DNA of 64,000 bases. Origin: Enoplosus armatus. Taxonomy: Eukaryota > Chordata > Actinopteri > Centrarchiformes > Enoplosidae. The position numbers and the translations under genes were made by a program. The notes under the pieces were generated by a model that was not told the origin of the DNA, did no database searches, and worked only from the letters and a program-made list of their open reading frames with translations. Location: positions 19,085,241 through 19,149,240 of the forward strand of contig NC_092182.1 of the NCBI RefSeq assembly GCF_043641665.1. The letters run 5' to 3'. This document shows, one piece after another, positions 34,593 through 47,800 of this stretch. The stretch's first letter is position 1. Each line of letters opens with the position of its first letter.

Positions 34593-37500
34593 GTGAGTGA
34601 AATCTTTGAGGTGCATTTGCTGATATCTAGTTTTAATTACAATCACGATGTATTAGTTAATTAGATAAACATCTGTAAAGCTAATGAAGGTGAAGGTACA
34701 GATGCAAGTGTAGAAAAGTAAGTTCCGTTGCAAATTTTACACTCAAGTTTACTCTTTTGTTTTCCTCTGTCAGGTATAAAAGGTGGAACAGTCTCTTGTC
34801 AAAAAGGCAAAAAGGGATCTATACATAAGTTTCTTCTGCTTATTTGACAAACATGATCTAAAACTTTCACCTTGATCGAGTCATTCTGTTGAGTCCCAGC
34901 AAAACTTGAAAAATCAACTTGGTTTATGTCCATACTTAAAGTAAAATCTCCCATATGCTTTCATCTTAGTTCACCTCTGCATGGGAATTTTTGTGCTGAT
35001 GTTAATTTTTTTGAACATCAATTCAAAGTGAGATGCAGTGTGTGTCATGAGTTTATGAAGATTAATGGCGTTGGGGGGAATCTCCCCTATCCATCCATCT
35101 TGCCCAGAGTAAGTGGCAGGTGCAGGCGCTGGTGCATGAATAAATGCCCCTTGATGATTTCTCTTGAGGTTTTAAACTCTCAGAGGAGGGAAAGAAATAT
35201 ATGCAGTGGTGTAAGCCCCCCCCCACCTGAAATAGTTGACAGAAATTGTATTTGATGTGTATTTTATATTTAACTAACCAGAGTGAAGGAGTTTTAATTC
35301 TATGTTTTCTCCCTTTATGTTTGAATTATGGCCCTGCACCCCACAACAATTAGACTCCGTTTCACAGATGGATTTAGATTAAAAATCCACCTTTTGTAAT
35401 TTATGTTATGAATGGTAATTTCCCAAGAGAGCAAAAATCGTGTAATCCCTTTTGCCGTTTTGTGCAAATACATTATGGAAAAACTGATGAAATAGCTTAG
35501 AAAGTCCAGAGAAAAAGAGAGAGACAGAGCAAGAGAGGCTTGGAAGCTTTGTGTCCAGATGATTAAAATTTATTTAATCCTGGTCTGTATCGTTAGGGCC
35601 TATTTTTAACCACTGGATAATTTTGATGAGCTCCATGTGTCTTGCTCCCTCTCTCTTTCCATGTGTGTGTCCTCTTGGAGACAGTCAGGGGTCTTTTGGC
35701 ACAGCCAGTATGTGCAACACACAATAAACACAAGTAGTGCTTCTGCTCTGCTTTACTGCTCAAGCAGATAGTCACAGATAGAACGGGACAGGGACAGCCA
35801 TAACGGGAGTGGAAACTGCCTGTTACGTCCGTTTCTGTCTCGGTGGCCAGGCGACACAAATGTGGCTGCGATTAGGGACTATAATGATATCCGGATGGAG
35901 AGTGGAGCGTGCAGGCTTAGAAAGAGGGGGGGGGGGGGGGCTGCGCCAGCATAAGGTTGATCTGTGAGGCAGTGAGGGAAAGGCCTGAGCGGTCACTTGC
36001 ACTGTAGATGACTGTCCTTATGTCCTGTTGATAAGAGGCCCCCCAGTGTCACAATACCACCAGCATGTGATCCGCCCTTTTAAGAGTTGCTACAAAGTCG
36101 GGGATTATGTCTGAATAGAGCAGGAGGCAAAGGCCTGTCACAGGGAAAGAGGTGCTTTTCACTGAACGTGAGGAATTTAATAATCTCTTCTACATCCTGA
36201 ATATCTGAGTCTCAAGTAGACAAGGGGTGTGGATGCAAAGAAAAATAGGCACGTTACTAGGAATGCAATCAATAATCTATTCTCAAAGGAAAAGTTTGAC
36301 ATTCTGGGAGATCCACGTATTCGCTTTCTTGCCGAGAGTTAGATGAGAAGATTGATCTGACTTTCTTGTCTGTACACTAAATATGAAGCCAGAAACAGCA
36401 GGCAGCTAACTTAGCTTAGCATAAAGACTGGAAACAGGGGAAAACAGCTAGCCTGGCTCTGTCCAAAAATATCAAAATCGTTTCTAAAGCTCAATAATGC
36501 ATCGACTCTCGTTTGTTTAGTCTGCACAAAAATCAAAGTGTAAAAATGACAAATTGCTGTTTTACAGGGGGTTATGGCCCGACCCGACCATTGGTTGCCG
36601 GGCAACTGGTCCCAACCGAGATAAAGTCCAGCACATTAAAATGGCGATTTGTCATCTTTACACTTCGGTTTTTGTTTGGATTAAACCAATGAGTTATAAA
36701 GTTTTAGTTAGTGAGTTTTAGAATAAGCATATTTCCCAAAATGTTGAACTTTTTCTTTAAAGGGTACTTCAGTGATGTGTAGTGATGTGACAGGAACTAG
36801 AGTCTCCATAGAGACACCAAGAGATGTGTAGTTTTGCTCTTCCATAAAGCCGAAGGACTTGTCGCAGACAGATTAACACATGAAAGTGAAAATTGAAGCA
36901 CCAGAGGCCGAGATGTCCTGAGTTTTAGTCTTTAGAACGCACCAAGCTCCAAAAATGTTGGATCAATGCAACCCTATAGAGTTGTTAGTTTCAACTCCAA
37001 GTTTGTGAGACAGACTTTCTGTTCATAGCCTTGTTGCGTTCATGCCGTACTGTTCAGACCGTTATTACATGCAGCCGAGTTCATGTTGACATCTGACTTG
37101 TAATTTGAAGTTCCCACGAATGCTCTCAAATCAGAATTACAAGAGGTTTTGCCATTGTTTCCATTCTGCCAACACTGCATGAATGCCGCCAAGACCAAGC
37201 GGAGATAACCCTGATGAGATCATTATGACATCATCAAGGGTTATTTTCTTGGCCCGACTTGGCAAAGCTCCTCCAGAGCCACAGAAGACAATATGCTGCA
37301 CAATTTTAGACAGGCAAAGCTGCAGTCCCTCATAATGAGTAAACTTCATGTTTAAAATCAATGGAGTGCACCTTTAACGTATCAATACTGTGTCGGATCT
37401 GTGTCTGCAGGTACATCGGAGCGCTGGGTGCTCGGGTGATCTGCGACAACATTCCCGGCCTGGTGAACAAGCAGCGGCAGCTGTGCCAGCGGCACCCGGA

Positions 37501-40500
37501 CCTGATGCAGTCCATCGGTGAGGGAGCCAAAGAGTGGATCAAAGAGTGCCAGCACCAGTTCAGACACCACCGCTGGAACTGCAGCACGCTGGACCGGGAC
37601 CACACTGTGTTTGGCAGGGTGATGCTGCGAAGTGAGTCTGCACGTGTGACGGAGATTTCTATCTGTGTGGTTCTTGGTATGTGCGTGACAGTGGCTGTTT
37701 ATGTCAGAGACACTCGAGTTAATCATCCTCGTAAATGTCTCCGCTGTTACCAGATAAGCAGATAATTAATAGGTGTCTTATTAAATCAACTTTGTCCCAG
37801 AACACAAACAGAAGGAGAAAGTGTTTTATTTTACCTTCTCCGGAATGAGGGAAGATTGGGAAAGTGGATGTTCTCCGAAAACAAGTAGCAGATCACCAGA
37901 CTGGTGATGTATAAACAGTAATAGGAGATGTAAATATTTGGGTAGATGTTTCTGGCAGCCAGACAAAGCTTTACTCCCTGACATATCGCCTGTGTTCTGC
38001 TTCATTGCGTGCGCAGGAATGAGAACGGGAGGTGGGTGGGAAAGCCAGACCAAATAACCCTCAAAATCTCCTCTTGTCTGAAATGAAAACAAAGCCCAGT
38101 GACTGAGAAAGCTGCCATCTGTGCAAATTAAAAAGGTGAAAGGAGAGTCGGCTGGACTGTGATGTTATAGCTGACATGCTGCTACCTCTGTCTGGACCAT
38201 CCACCATAAATGGACTGATTTCTGTCTGGAATATACTGGAGAAAGGCTGCTTTACTGAGCAGTAACAGAGTGAACTCGGGCACTAAAAGCACAGCTTGAA
38301 TCTTACTTACCAAAGAAAGCAATTAAACCAGTTGTGGCATGGTTTCCAACAATGTTTACAACACTGTCATGTATCAAATAAAAGTAGCAGTGAAAACAAT
38401 TTTGTATTGACAATAACAGTGACAACACCTCTCTTTTTTGTGCACCCAGGCAGCCGAGAGGCAGCGTTCGTGTATGCCATCTCCTCAGCAGGAGTGGTCT
38501 ACGCCATTACCAGGGCCTGCAGTCAGGGGGAGCTAAAGATCTGCAACTGCGACAGCCATAAGCGAGGGCGAGCTAGCGACGACAGGGGCAATTTCGACTG
38601 GGGTGGATGCAGCGACAACATCAACTACGGCATTAAATTTGCGAAGGCCTTCGTAGATGCTAGAGAGAGGATGGTGAAAGACGCTCGTGCGCTGATGAAC
38701 CTGCACAACAACCGGTGTGGTCGGATGGTGAGCAGCAGCTTCGATGTTAATGCTTGAGCTTTAGCACCAGACTTCTAGACGTGTAAGCCGGCATCCTGTT
38801 GTAAGAGAGACAAGAGCATATTTTACCACAATAGACTGTCAATTATTTACTGATTTCAATTTAACAGAAAATGTTATTTTTTTTTAAATGAATGAACCTC
38901 AGAAAACAATGAAAAATGTTGATTAGAATTTCTCAAAAATGTATTTAAAAGTCTTGTTTGGTTGAAAAATGGGTTCGACTAATCAATTAATCGACTATTA
39001 GGCTCCAATCTCAATTGAATTTCCAAAAAATGTACTATTTCACAAAATATATTAATATGAATATCACAATATAAACGCAAATATAATATGGCAGAAAATG
39101 TTATCCATGTAGCCCTTTAATCATCTCAAGTGTTTGAGATGATTAAAATATCCATCTGGGTTTTTATAAAGGCATCACTCCTGGCAGCAGGCAACAAAGT
39201 GGGATCAAATCTAACAGCATACATTATGAAAATCAGTAGATTTAGTTTTAGGTTTAACACTGACAGGCTGGGATGTTTCTAAAAGTCTCTGGAGGAGCAT
39301 GACTTGATGTAAAATCCAGAGTGAAGAATATTCAGCCACCAGCAGGGCTGATCACACCTACACCATGCCATCATAGGCTTAACACCCTGTCACCTTTGAC
39401 CTCTGCTCTAGGCAGTGAAGCGCTTTATGAAGCTGGAGTGCAAGTGTCACGGGGTCAGCGGCTCCTGTTCTCTGAGAACCTGCTGGCTGGCGATGTCTGA
39501 CTTCAGGCGAACTGGAGACTACCTTCGCAAGAAGTACAACACAGCCACCGAGGTGACCATGAACCAGGACGGGACGGGCTTCATGGTGGCTGACAAGGAC
39601 TTCAAGGGAAGCACCAAGAATGAGCTGGTGTACGTCGAGCACTCACCAGATTACTGTCACACGGACCGCACAGCAGGTGAGTGAACGAATGAAGAATTAG
39701 GTTTTGTCACTGAGAAGTAAGATCATGTCTTTTCAAAAAAAAGGGGAAAAATAGGAGCTCCTTGCAAAGAGTGAGTTAGATGCACAGAATAAACAAATGG
39801 ACATGAAGACTGTAGAGAAAAGGTGGCTGTAATTTCACATGATGACATTCAACACATTTTGAACTCAGTGCTCTTTTTCACTTTTGAATCATGATTCATC
39901 TAGTCTAGTCACATTCTCCAACTTTCATTCATATCATATTAATATTCAGGCTTACCAATGTAATAGTTTTGAACAATATGAATCTGGACTTTCAGCATTT
40001 GGATCAAAGAAGCTCGTGAAAAATACATTGTGTCAGATTTATTAGGCTACAGCTCTTTATTTCAGAGTCAGGTACATATTTAGGTGAATAAAAGTTCGGA
40101 TCAGACTCAGTATCATCAGATACCCAATATTAAAAAGACTCCAAACATCCTTAGTATGTGGACAACATAGTGTTCACGTTTTATATATGAAAATCAATCT
40201 ACATTCTGAGATTCAATGAAGCATTTCTGAGCTTGTGTTAAATAATCTAATGATTTTTAATACAAAAGAATATTGAAACACCAAATTTCCAATTTTCATT
40301 TAAAAGACAGTTGAGACACGTCAAACAGGTGGTTGGTCCCGTGTCAGTTTTACAAAATCTGTCTCTGAAGGCGTGCATTCCTTCACAGCTTAAAGTTCAG
40401 TGATTTGACCTTTAACATCTCTTTTAACTCCTAGTGTTTGCTTTGCTGTGTTAAGCTCCGATCCAGCCCCTTCAATAGAGCGTGAAGGAGTTCACTAACT

Positions 40501-42095
40501 CACTGTTAATAGGTGAGGTAAGATAGCATAGTGCACATGTGCAGGGGACATGATGGTACTAACTTATCAGACTCTCCCCCTCCGCCCTGCTGTTAGCTTG
40601 GTTGCAGCTTGACAACTGAGGGGTAATGAAGGCGTGTTCACTCAAAGGAAAGGCTGTCTTTCCTTGTTAAAAGGTGATCTTAAAATAAGCTTATGACCCT
40701 CCTTGCCACTAATCTCCATTGTATAGGAATTCACAGCCTGAGGATACATGCAGGCTTATTTTTCAAATCCTTCCTTTGGTCAGTATTAAGCTCCACTCCC
40801 CAGAGCCTGAGGGGAATATCTCCTCTTATCCTTTTCTCTTTACTTCAGGGATGCTCTGTTATTAGACGTGGCATCTGATCTTAGGCCTAGATTTCACACC
40901 TGAGTACATGGACACCTTTGTGTTTGGCTCTGAGACTCTTCTGTCAGCGAGTCTGGAAGCCAATACTCTGCTGAAGAGTGTGGGAAAAGGGATATTTTGC
41001 TTTGGAAAAATTGTTTCAGTTTTCAGCATGAAAATATCCACAGAGGTGGGCAAATGCCAACATTAGTGGTTGATGTCATCACTGGAGGGTTTCCAAAATG
41101 GAATTAAGGTGAGCTGTTATGTGACGAGGACAACCAGTAACCAACCACTGAAGAACAAAGAGAGACTATAGAGTTACTGACTACAGACAAAGTTACCAAC
41201 TTGCTGGTGAATGTTTAGCAGCCAAAGAGCCAGAGTATGTGAACAGGACTTCCAGCTATGACCAGGAATTAAAAGCCATCAAGCCAATTATAGTTCCATT
41301 TGAATTTGATCTATACGTGTCACCGTCTGATCTAGCCTGTAGATTTTTTAGACTTTCGTTGCGTTGCTTCAAAATGCTCTTTTTCAATGTGATTTCCATC
41401 AGTAAAGACATTTATTCTACTCACCAAATCCAACATGAGATGAGGGCAATATGTTTGTGAAAAATCACCATTGTACTGTTTTGAGAAAGCAATTTGTATG
41501 CTGTCCCACAGAATTACAATTTTTGCAACATAATTAAACACTGACTTTATTTATTCATCATATATTAAATATTTACTTATGTTTGCTTCGTTAGTTTCAG
41601 ATTTGTTTTTTGGTGGTTAAGGTTAGATTAAAAATGGTCTTTTCCATTGTTTTTGTCTTAAAATATAACTATGAATGACATTCATTTTCAGAGTAGGATG
41701 CATTTTTTCAGAAATGTCATCATCTATGGTGTGCTGGTAAAGGGCAGGGGATATAAAACAACATTGCTGTGTTGAGAATCCTCAGAACCGAATGTGACAT
41801 TTCGTTATGCTAAAAGAAAATTATGATTTTCTCTGTAACACAAATGTATACACGTTTCTTTACAGGCTCCTTGGGCACAGCCGGCAGAGTGTGCAACAAG
41901 TCCTCAAGAGGCACAGACGGCTGTGAGGTCATGTGCTGTGGGCGGGGCTATGACACCATGCGCGTCAAACGAGTCACCAAGTGCGAGTGCAAGTTCAAGT
42001 GGTGCTGCGCTGTGGAGTGCAAAGACTGCGAGGACATGGTGGACGTTCACACCTGCAAGCCCCACAAGCGACCTGATTGGCTGGACATAACCTAA
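34429..42095 (+). CDS. wnt2b: Wnt2b secreted signalling protein (five coding exons, 385 aa)
   Basis: Wnt2b is a secreted cysteine-rich ligand that is lipidated by Porcupine, carried by Wntless and signals through Frizzled/LRP to beta-catenin. Zebrafish Wnt2b proteins act in liver and fin development. Exons are 34429-34592, 37411-37631, 38450-38727, 39412-39676 and 41866-42095, phases 2, 1, 0 and 1 at successive junctions. Residues 35-46 are a hydrophobic signal-peptide core. [18 protein letters not shown] (from 56) distinguishes Wnt2b from Wnt2. CHGVSGSC (233-240) carries the predicted palmitoleoylated Ser237. N111-C-S and N320-K-S are N-glycosylation sequons. The C-terminal domain contains MCCGRGYDT and ends in a Cys-rich module. 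Length is close to human WNT2B (391). No damage seen. M17 (34477, G at -3 and +4) is a stronger start context than M1. Whether this is the teleost a or b copy is not resolved. Confidence 0.96.
35926..35940. repeat. Poly(G) run, 15 bases
   Basis: Fifteen consecutive G residues in wnt2b intron 1. Could form a G-quadruplex structure; length is uncertain in most sequencing data. Confidence 0.85.
36285..36760. mobile_element. Foldback/MITE-like element (family C)
   Basis: The left end AAAGGAAAAGTTTGACATTC and the right end ATGTTGAACTTTTTCTTT are inverted complements with few mismatches, extending inward to GGGAGATCCACGTATTC versus GAATAAGCATATTTCCC. The interior has TTAGCTTAGCATAAAGACTG and CAGCTAGCCTGGCTCTGTCC, which I recognise from fish repeats. 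It is non-coding and lies in wnt2b intron 1. Confidence 0.65.
37100..37377 (-). mobile_element. Interspersed repeat (family F) abutting wnt2b exon 2
   Basis: It carries an inverted pair ATAACCCTGATGA (from 37206) and TCATCAAGGGTTAT (to about 37246), AGCTCCTCCAGAGCCACAGA, and the end AAATCAATGGAGTGCACCTT. I recognise the pattern from fish repeats; there is no second copy in this window. The left boundary is approximate. Confidence 0.4.
37411..37631 (+). CDS. wnt2b: wnt2b coding exon 2
   Basis: Acceptor TGTCTGCAG|GTACATC and donor CTGCGAA|GTGAGT. Encodes residues 55-128, with [18 protein letters not shown], the conserved [13 protein letters not shown] motif and sequon N111. Confidence 0.97.
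37632..38449 (+). other. wnt2b: wnt2b intron 2
   Basis: 0.8-kb intron with GT/AG ends. No further feature recognised. Confidence 0.9.
38450..38727 (+). CDS. wnt2b: wnt2b coding exon 3
   Basis: Acceptor GCACCCAG|GCAGCCG and donor GGATG|GTGAGC. Encodes residues 129-221: [31 protein letters not shown] and [14 protein letters not shown], all Wnt hallmarks. Confidence 0.97.
38728..39411 (+). other. wnt2b: wnt2b intron 3
   Basis: 0.7-kb intron. Contains a family B-like scrap (GACTAATCAATTAATCGACT near 38977) and a perfect 14-bp stem hairpin at 39116-39147. Confidence 0.85.
39116..39147. repeat. Perfect 14-bp inverted repeat, 4-base loop
   Basis: TTTAATCATCTCAA, loop GTGT, TTGAGATGATTAAA. It lies in wnt2b intron 3, about 265 bases before exon 4. 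Confidence 0.85.
39412..39676 (+). CDS. wnt2b: wnt2b coding exon 4
   Basis: Acceptor TGCTCTAG|GCAGTG and donor CAGCAG|GTGAGT. Encodes residues 222-309 plus one base of Gly310, with the lipidation motif CHGVSGSC and [17 protein letters not shown]. Confidence 0.97.
39677..41865 (+). other. wnt2b: wnt2b intron 4
   Basis: 2.2-kb intron with GT/AG ends. No repeat or embedded gene that I can name. Confidence 0.85.
41866..42095 (+). CDS. wnt2b: wnt2b terminal coding exon
   Basis: Acceptor TTTACAG|GCTCC, stop TAA at 42093-42095. Encodes residues 310-385: [24 protein letters not shown], the Cys-rich [16 protein letters not shown] and the end DWLDIT. Confidence 0.97.
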
Positions 42096-44842
42096 CGAGG
42101 GGACTTGACCAATCACAGTCACTACTGACTCATTAACCTGCGCGCTAATGACTGCATTTTATTATGGGATATATAATTGGGATCTCCTTACTGTATTACC
42201 TCTGGCTTTTGATCCATTGACACAGACTTCACAGACCTTGATGCTAAACTGGAAGTTACGCCCAGTTACCGATCGTGTGCTGCTTTAATGAGTGTTTCTA
42301 AGAACAATTTGCTTTTTTTATGACAAACTTTGAATCTTTGATACAAAATGGCTGAATATTATATTATTCTGTTGTAAATGCACCCTTGGTTGAGGGAGAG
42401 ATATAGGTAATGTCTGCTTGTTTTACAGTATGTAAAGACCATGTGAGCACATGACATAGCTCAAATTGATCATCATAACAATTTTAAGCCTGAAGAGAGA
42501 CATAAAGAAAGAAAAGATGGAAAGATCTTTTGAGATGTTGTATCATTTAAAATGATATCAAATCACTGTATGGTACTGCAACAAATCATTTCAAGTACAA
42601 AAGACAGTTGCTGCTAGTTAGTGCAACTCTAACGAACAAACAAAAAGTTGGAGGGAGCTTATGAAAAAGTTCCTACTCGAATAAGGACAATCACACTGTG
42701 AACCCAAAGGAACCACAAACATGAGAACAAACAAGGACTTTCAGTTGAAGTGGCAGCATACTGGCTGCAGGGCTGAATTTTGACAGGTCCTCGGGAGAAA
42801 AAGGACACACTAACGGGAAAAATTAAGCTTCATATGGACTGTTGTCTGAAAGGGTTACATTTTTCATACCTGGTCGAACACATTCTGGCTGTGTTGCCCT
42901 ATGGAAAACTTTATAATTTCTACCTCTGGCTCTTTGTCTTTGTTTCCATTTTTTGTTTCAGTGATACACAGACAGCTTCGAGCAATTGTTCTTAGGCCGT
43001 GTTCAGACAGACAACAGCAAAACAACAACAACAACAACAACAACAACGCAGCCCCCTAATTCGTTTCAATTAGGCTAAAAAGCGTCCCGTAAAAATGTTG
43101 AATCTGGCTCAAGTTTTGCTGCAACACAATGCAGTTTTTTAGCAAGGCACGGTGCAGGCCAATCAAATACATGCAAGTGCACATTCAATGTAGATTACTT
43201 AATGTGAATGCTGAAATTCTTCTGTTTACCTGATGCTCGTCATGACGGAAGATACAATTATTTTCGATGTGATGACTTTCCAAAGTTGTCAAATCCAGTG
43301 TCATAGTATTACAAACTGCTGTGCAGTGATTTGGTGTCTGATAAGCCTTCAAACTCATGGATTTATTATTCAAACCTGCCCATATGTCATCTGTACCTTA
43401 AACAACATGCCTGCAGCCTTTGTTGTTCGCCAAGATTTAGTCACTTCCAGTTTCTCTGGTCATAATTGTTTCTTCCACCCCTCATGCCTCTAGTTTGACG
43501 GCAGTAAACTCCTAAATGCTATGGAGAGGCCTTTTTAAAATCTTACAATGCTTTATAAGATGTACAGTAGCTGCTGTAAAAAAAACCCTTCCCTACATTC
43601 TGCATTTATGCCGTTCCAAGTTCAAGTTAGCTTTTAAAGCTATGGATTACTGATGATGAGACACATTTAATTCTTTTCAAGATGGTATTGGACCCAGTGT
43701 TTCCCCTTGGATCACTGTCCTCGAGCTTTAAGCTCAGGTAAATGTTTCCGTGGTTGTTGCAGAGTCTCCGTTTGTGAACTGAAACTTTACTGATCTGAAA
43801 AAACATTCTGTTAAGTTGTCATGGTTCATGATGTCTGTAATTTATGGTGGTACATGGAGCTAATTTTTAACCTGAGCCTCACCTTCATTACTGCCACAGC
43901 TGTGTGTCACCAACAGTTTACGCTGCTGATAACGTAACGCTACTTCCCTCAAACTAGAAGGCCTTGAAATGTACATTTAAAAACAGTGTCACCACATTTA
44001 TGTGCTGCTATAGTTTCATAGATCCTAACTAAAACTGAGCAGCAAGATATGTACTGTAAGCTGAAAATCCTAATTATACAGGAAGATATTAAAACACAAA
44101 GTTTCTGTTTATGAGTGCTTAAATCTGAATGAGGTTTGTTGCTATTTGTCATTATCATACACACCGACACACTGTCTCCAATGTATGCTTCTCAGTGGTG
44201 GGTTGTATCTCAAGGTTGGAATTGCAGTCATTGTCATCGCTTGGTCTTCATTGCAAAGCACAGCACAGCATGTTTCTTCTGTCATCTTATTGTGACAGAA
44301 CACTTTTACAATGCAATCTTATGCAACTGTGCTTTCAGTCCTTTGTGCACATATTCACTGGCTCTTTGTGAGAAGTGAAGTATTTCATGAAACCGGGCCA
44401 AGACATTGCAGAAAGAGCTGTGAAGTGGCTGCGGACCCTGAATTTGACTTTTCAACATCTGGTAGTGCAGCCAGACATCATGTTAGGCCATTGGAGACAC
44501 AACCCTCAGAGGGGTTTATGGATCTAAATGAATCTGACAACAAGCTGTGGATGCTGAGAGTCAACAGCATTTTTCAAGTCCATGTAATGAAGTGGGGAGC
44601 CAAAGTAAAGTGCTTTGAACAAGGCCACATGACACGCCATGCCAAACGTTCACAAGTCAAAAGTTAATTGCAAACAAAAGAGCCTGTTTTGAATGTAAAT
44701 GAAGAGCATGTCGGCTGTGTTTTTCTTGCAGATTAGAAAAGGTGAGAGCTGTTCACACACAGTGGGGGCCGACCTGGGCCTGCGCTGCTCTGGCCCTCAA
44801 AAATTCATATTTCAATTCCCCAGGTCTACTGAGTGTAATAAA
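42096..44842 (+). other. wnt2b: wnt2b 3' UTR/flank; candidate poly(A) signal at 44837-44842
   Basis: The first canonical AATAAA that I find downstream is at 44837-44842, giving a 2.7-kb 3' UTR. ATTAAA-type variants occur earlier, and a much shorter UTR is equally possible. An AAC trinucleotide repeat lies at 43020-43047. No gene seen. Confidence 0.35.
43020..43047. repeat. (AAC)n microsatellite
   Basis: About nine AAC units in the wnt2b 3' flank. Confidence 0.85.
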
Positions 44843-47800
44843 GCACAATGCTGACGATTTCAGTCAGTTATGAAATTTAACATTTTATGCCTAAATCCAC
44901 ATTGGAAACCACTGGGCCTGCACTGATCTGTACTAAGGATTTGAATTGGTTGAAGGTGAATGTTGTAGTTACATGAGTTCATTTGGGTCTACAACTCGGA
45001 CATAGTATTAAAATATTTGAATTGTACTGTAATTACATTTCAGCCAACAAAAAAAATATTTTTATCCATTACTGAGACCAAGACTTTTTGACTGTTCAGA
45101 TGAGGCTGATGCCACATTTTTATGTCCAAGTCAACCTTTTCCTCGGTCAGCGTTTGGTGCAACAGTGTCCTAGTTTGTATTACTGTCTAGGGAGGTATTT
45201 GCACCTTTGAAATGCAGGTCCCAGAATACCTTACTGGCTCTATATTAAACCTTGTTGATCCACCCTCTGTCACTCCTATTAGAGGTCTTCCGTTCTCTTC
45301 CAGTTTATATGGTCTCCTGTGTTTTAGCCCTGATTCAGTTGTGGCAGGGAGAGGATAAAGATAATGCAACCAAGCGTCTTGGTGTTTAAAAGTTCAGTCA
45401 GTTCAATGTCAGGGAATTCCAGAGTATATTTTCCAGAAACATAACTGGACTGTAAGGTGGTGGGCTTAAATAGAAGTAAACTCCAATGTTTAAATATAAC
45501 ATTATCTTTAAAGAATCTTAAAAATCAGAGGATTTTCTTTAGCGGAGCAATTAGCTAAGCTGTACACACAGAGACTAGATTAATAATACTTTGCTGATCT
45601 TTAAATCTGTCATAGTATCCGTGCCGCTTTGTCCCCCACAATGTGTGATCCAGTTGAACTCTGTAAAAATAACAGGAGTGGCATCGCAGGCATTCTCTGC
45701 CATCATAGTGATATCAAACGGGCATCTCAATTTAACAACATGTCAGAGCTAAAATTGGCCCAGGGGGAGAGAGAGAGACTAACAGCGTGGTCCACATGGA
45801 TGTTTCACATTCAGGGAGAGCAAAATGTTGTAATCCATGCTTACAAATTGTAATGAGTCAAAAACGATTCAGTGGTGTGTCAGTTTCATACTAAACATGT
45901 TTAATTTTCTCCTTGAACTTGTCTGACCAGTCCTCCAGTCCAAAACACTGCACTCCACCTAATCATATGATGAATATCTATGAAGTACAGCAATATGGGA
46001 AATATGTTGATATGTATACATTGTGAAATTGTTGCTCTCTAGACTATTTAGGAAAAGTGTTGAAAATCTTTGGCAAAACGTCCCAGTACTGTTTTCCTTG
46101 GAAGAGAAGATGGCTCTTACGACCCTATCAGCAGTAATTAAGAGCTTCTATAGCTGCTATAGTGTAGTATATTTACTGCCCTTGCCAAGTGACATCATAC
46201 CCATTTGTTACAGCGAGACAGTAAAATCCAGCCATAAATCTCACATGCAGTATGTTTCTATAGTATTGGCAAAGGAAAAGGACTCCCACAAACTAAAGAT
46301 TATACAATGTAAATTATCTTTTTACTGCATAAACCAACATCATTACATTGTAGGCATTGTGACATAGAATAAATGAGAATATTGGGATTCAGTGTCTTTC
46401 TCAAGGATACTTCAGCAGGGAACACAGCCATTGATGCACATTGGAAGGCATTTTTCTTCAATTCATTCAGCGGATTTATTATGTGAATACAGAGTATGTA
46501 CAGAACTGATATTTGGCATCTGGACACTGCTTCACTCCCCACAACCACACACCAAGATCAGCACAGCAGAGACTGGGGAGTGGTGATATAAAAACGTCCC
46601 CTAAAAGCCACATTAGAAATCTATTTCATAGAGGCCACAAGCACCAGCTGCCATGTGGCTACTTTATGGCTGGGCACCACAGGTAATATACCAGTTTGTC
46701 AACTGAGATGAGTAAATCCACCAATGTGTGCAGCAGCAGATAAACTAGACACTTCAGCTGTGCAGCCGGTAATTATGAACCTACGCACGTTAAACTGACA
46801 AATAATTAACGGCTTGAGCAGACAATGTCCTCTTATGAAATGTAAGCGACAAAAAACGATCAGTACATGGATAAAGCGTAAAGTTTGTTGAGTGTAGCTG
46901 AAGCAGAAGTCACAGCACAGGAGCTCAGCAGGTGAGCTGTAAGAATATGAAATACAGTAAAACAAGCTGTCACCTCAACACATGGCTTTGTCTTGAAATA
47001 GTTTACTATTGCTTTGCAGATTATGATGTATGTTGGGAAAATGTAAAAGTGATGACCCATAATAATAATAATAATAATATTTAGTTTACCATGAAGCCTA
47101 TATTAGCTAGACAGAAACAATGTGAATAGGCTGCCTGCAAGTAAAAAGTTATGTTTATCTTCCTAAAGTCAATATACAATATTATGTTCTACAATAGGCC
47201 TTGCAGGGAGACAATAGAAAAACGTGCCAAAACAAGAAGAAGCCGGGGGAGAAATATGCCACAAAATCCCACAGCACTCTAAATACTCAAGCACGTATTC
47301 ATGTTTCACCACTACAGAATACAAGCCTCATAATTGAGTGTGCCAAACAACCAAAAAATAGGCCCAAAGGTAACTGAAAGCAGCATAAACGCAGAAATTT
47401 GCAAAAAAGACACAGGGAATCTGCAGGGAAGCAATCAGGACCATAAACTGTCAATGTTGCCAAGCATCAAGCACAGAAAGAGTCGGAGCCAAGACACCAC
47501 TAAAGATGCATGATAGCGCAGGCAGCACAGCACTTACCTTGGTGAGGTGAAGCAGCCTTAGTGAAGTACAAAATCTTTGGTAAGGGTTGCCACGGTCCCA
47601 TAGATGACACCCTGACAGGAAAACAGCTTCCAGCTTGAAACGCCGAGTGATTTCAGGATTTGACTGTTAGCAGGTAAGTGTGAAATGCTTCATTGGCAGC
47701 AGTGGTGAGTGTTGTTAGCAAAGGAGCAGTGTACCAGCAGGCTAATAGAGCTAATCACTGGGCAGGGCACTGACAGTTTATATAGCCCGCCCCATCACAG

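Larger units (their letters stand above)
34593..37410 (+). other. wnt2b: wnt2b intron 1
   Basis: 2.8-kb intron holding a G15 run (35926-35940), a foldback element (36285-36760) and a further repeat that ends only about 33 bases before the acceptor (37100-37377). No exon seen inside. Confidence 0.75.
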
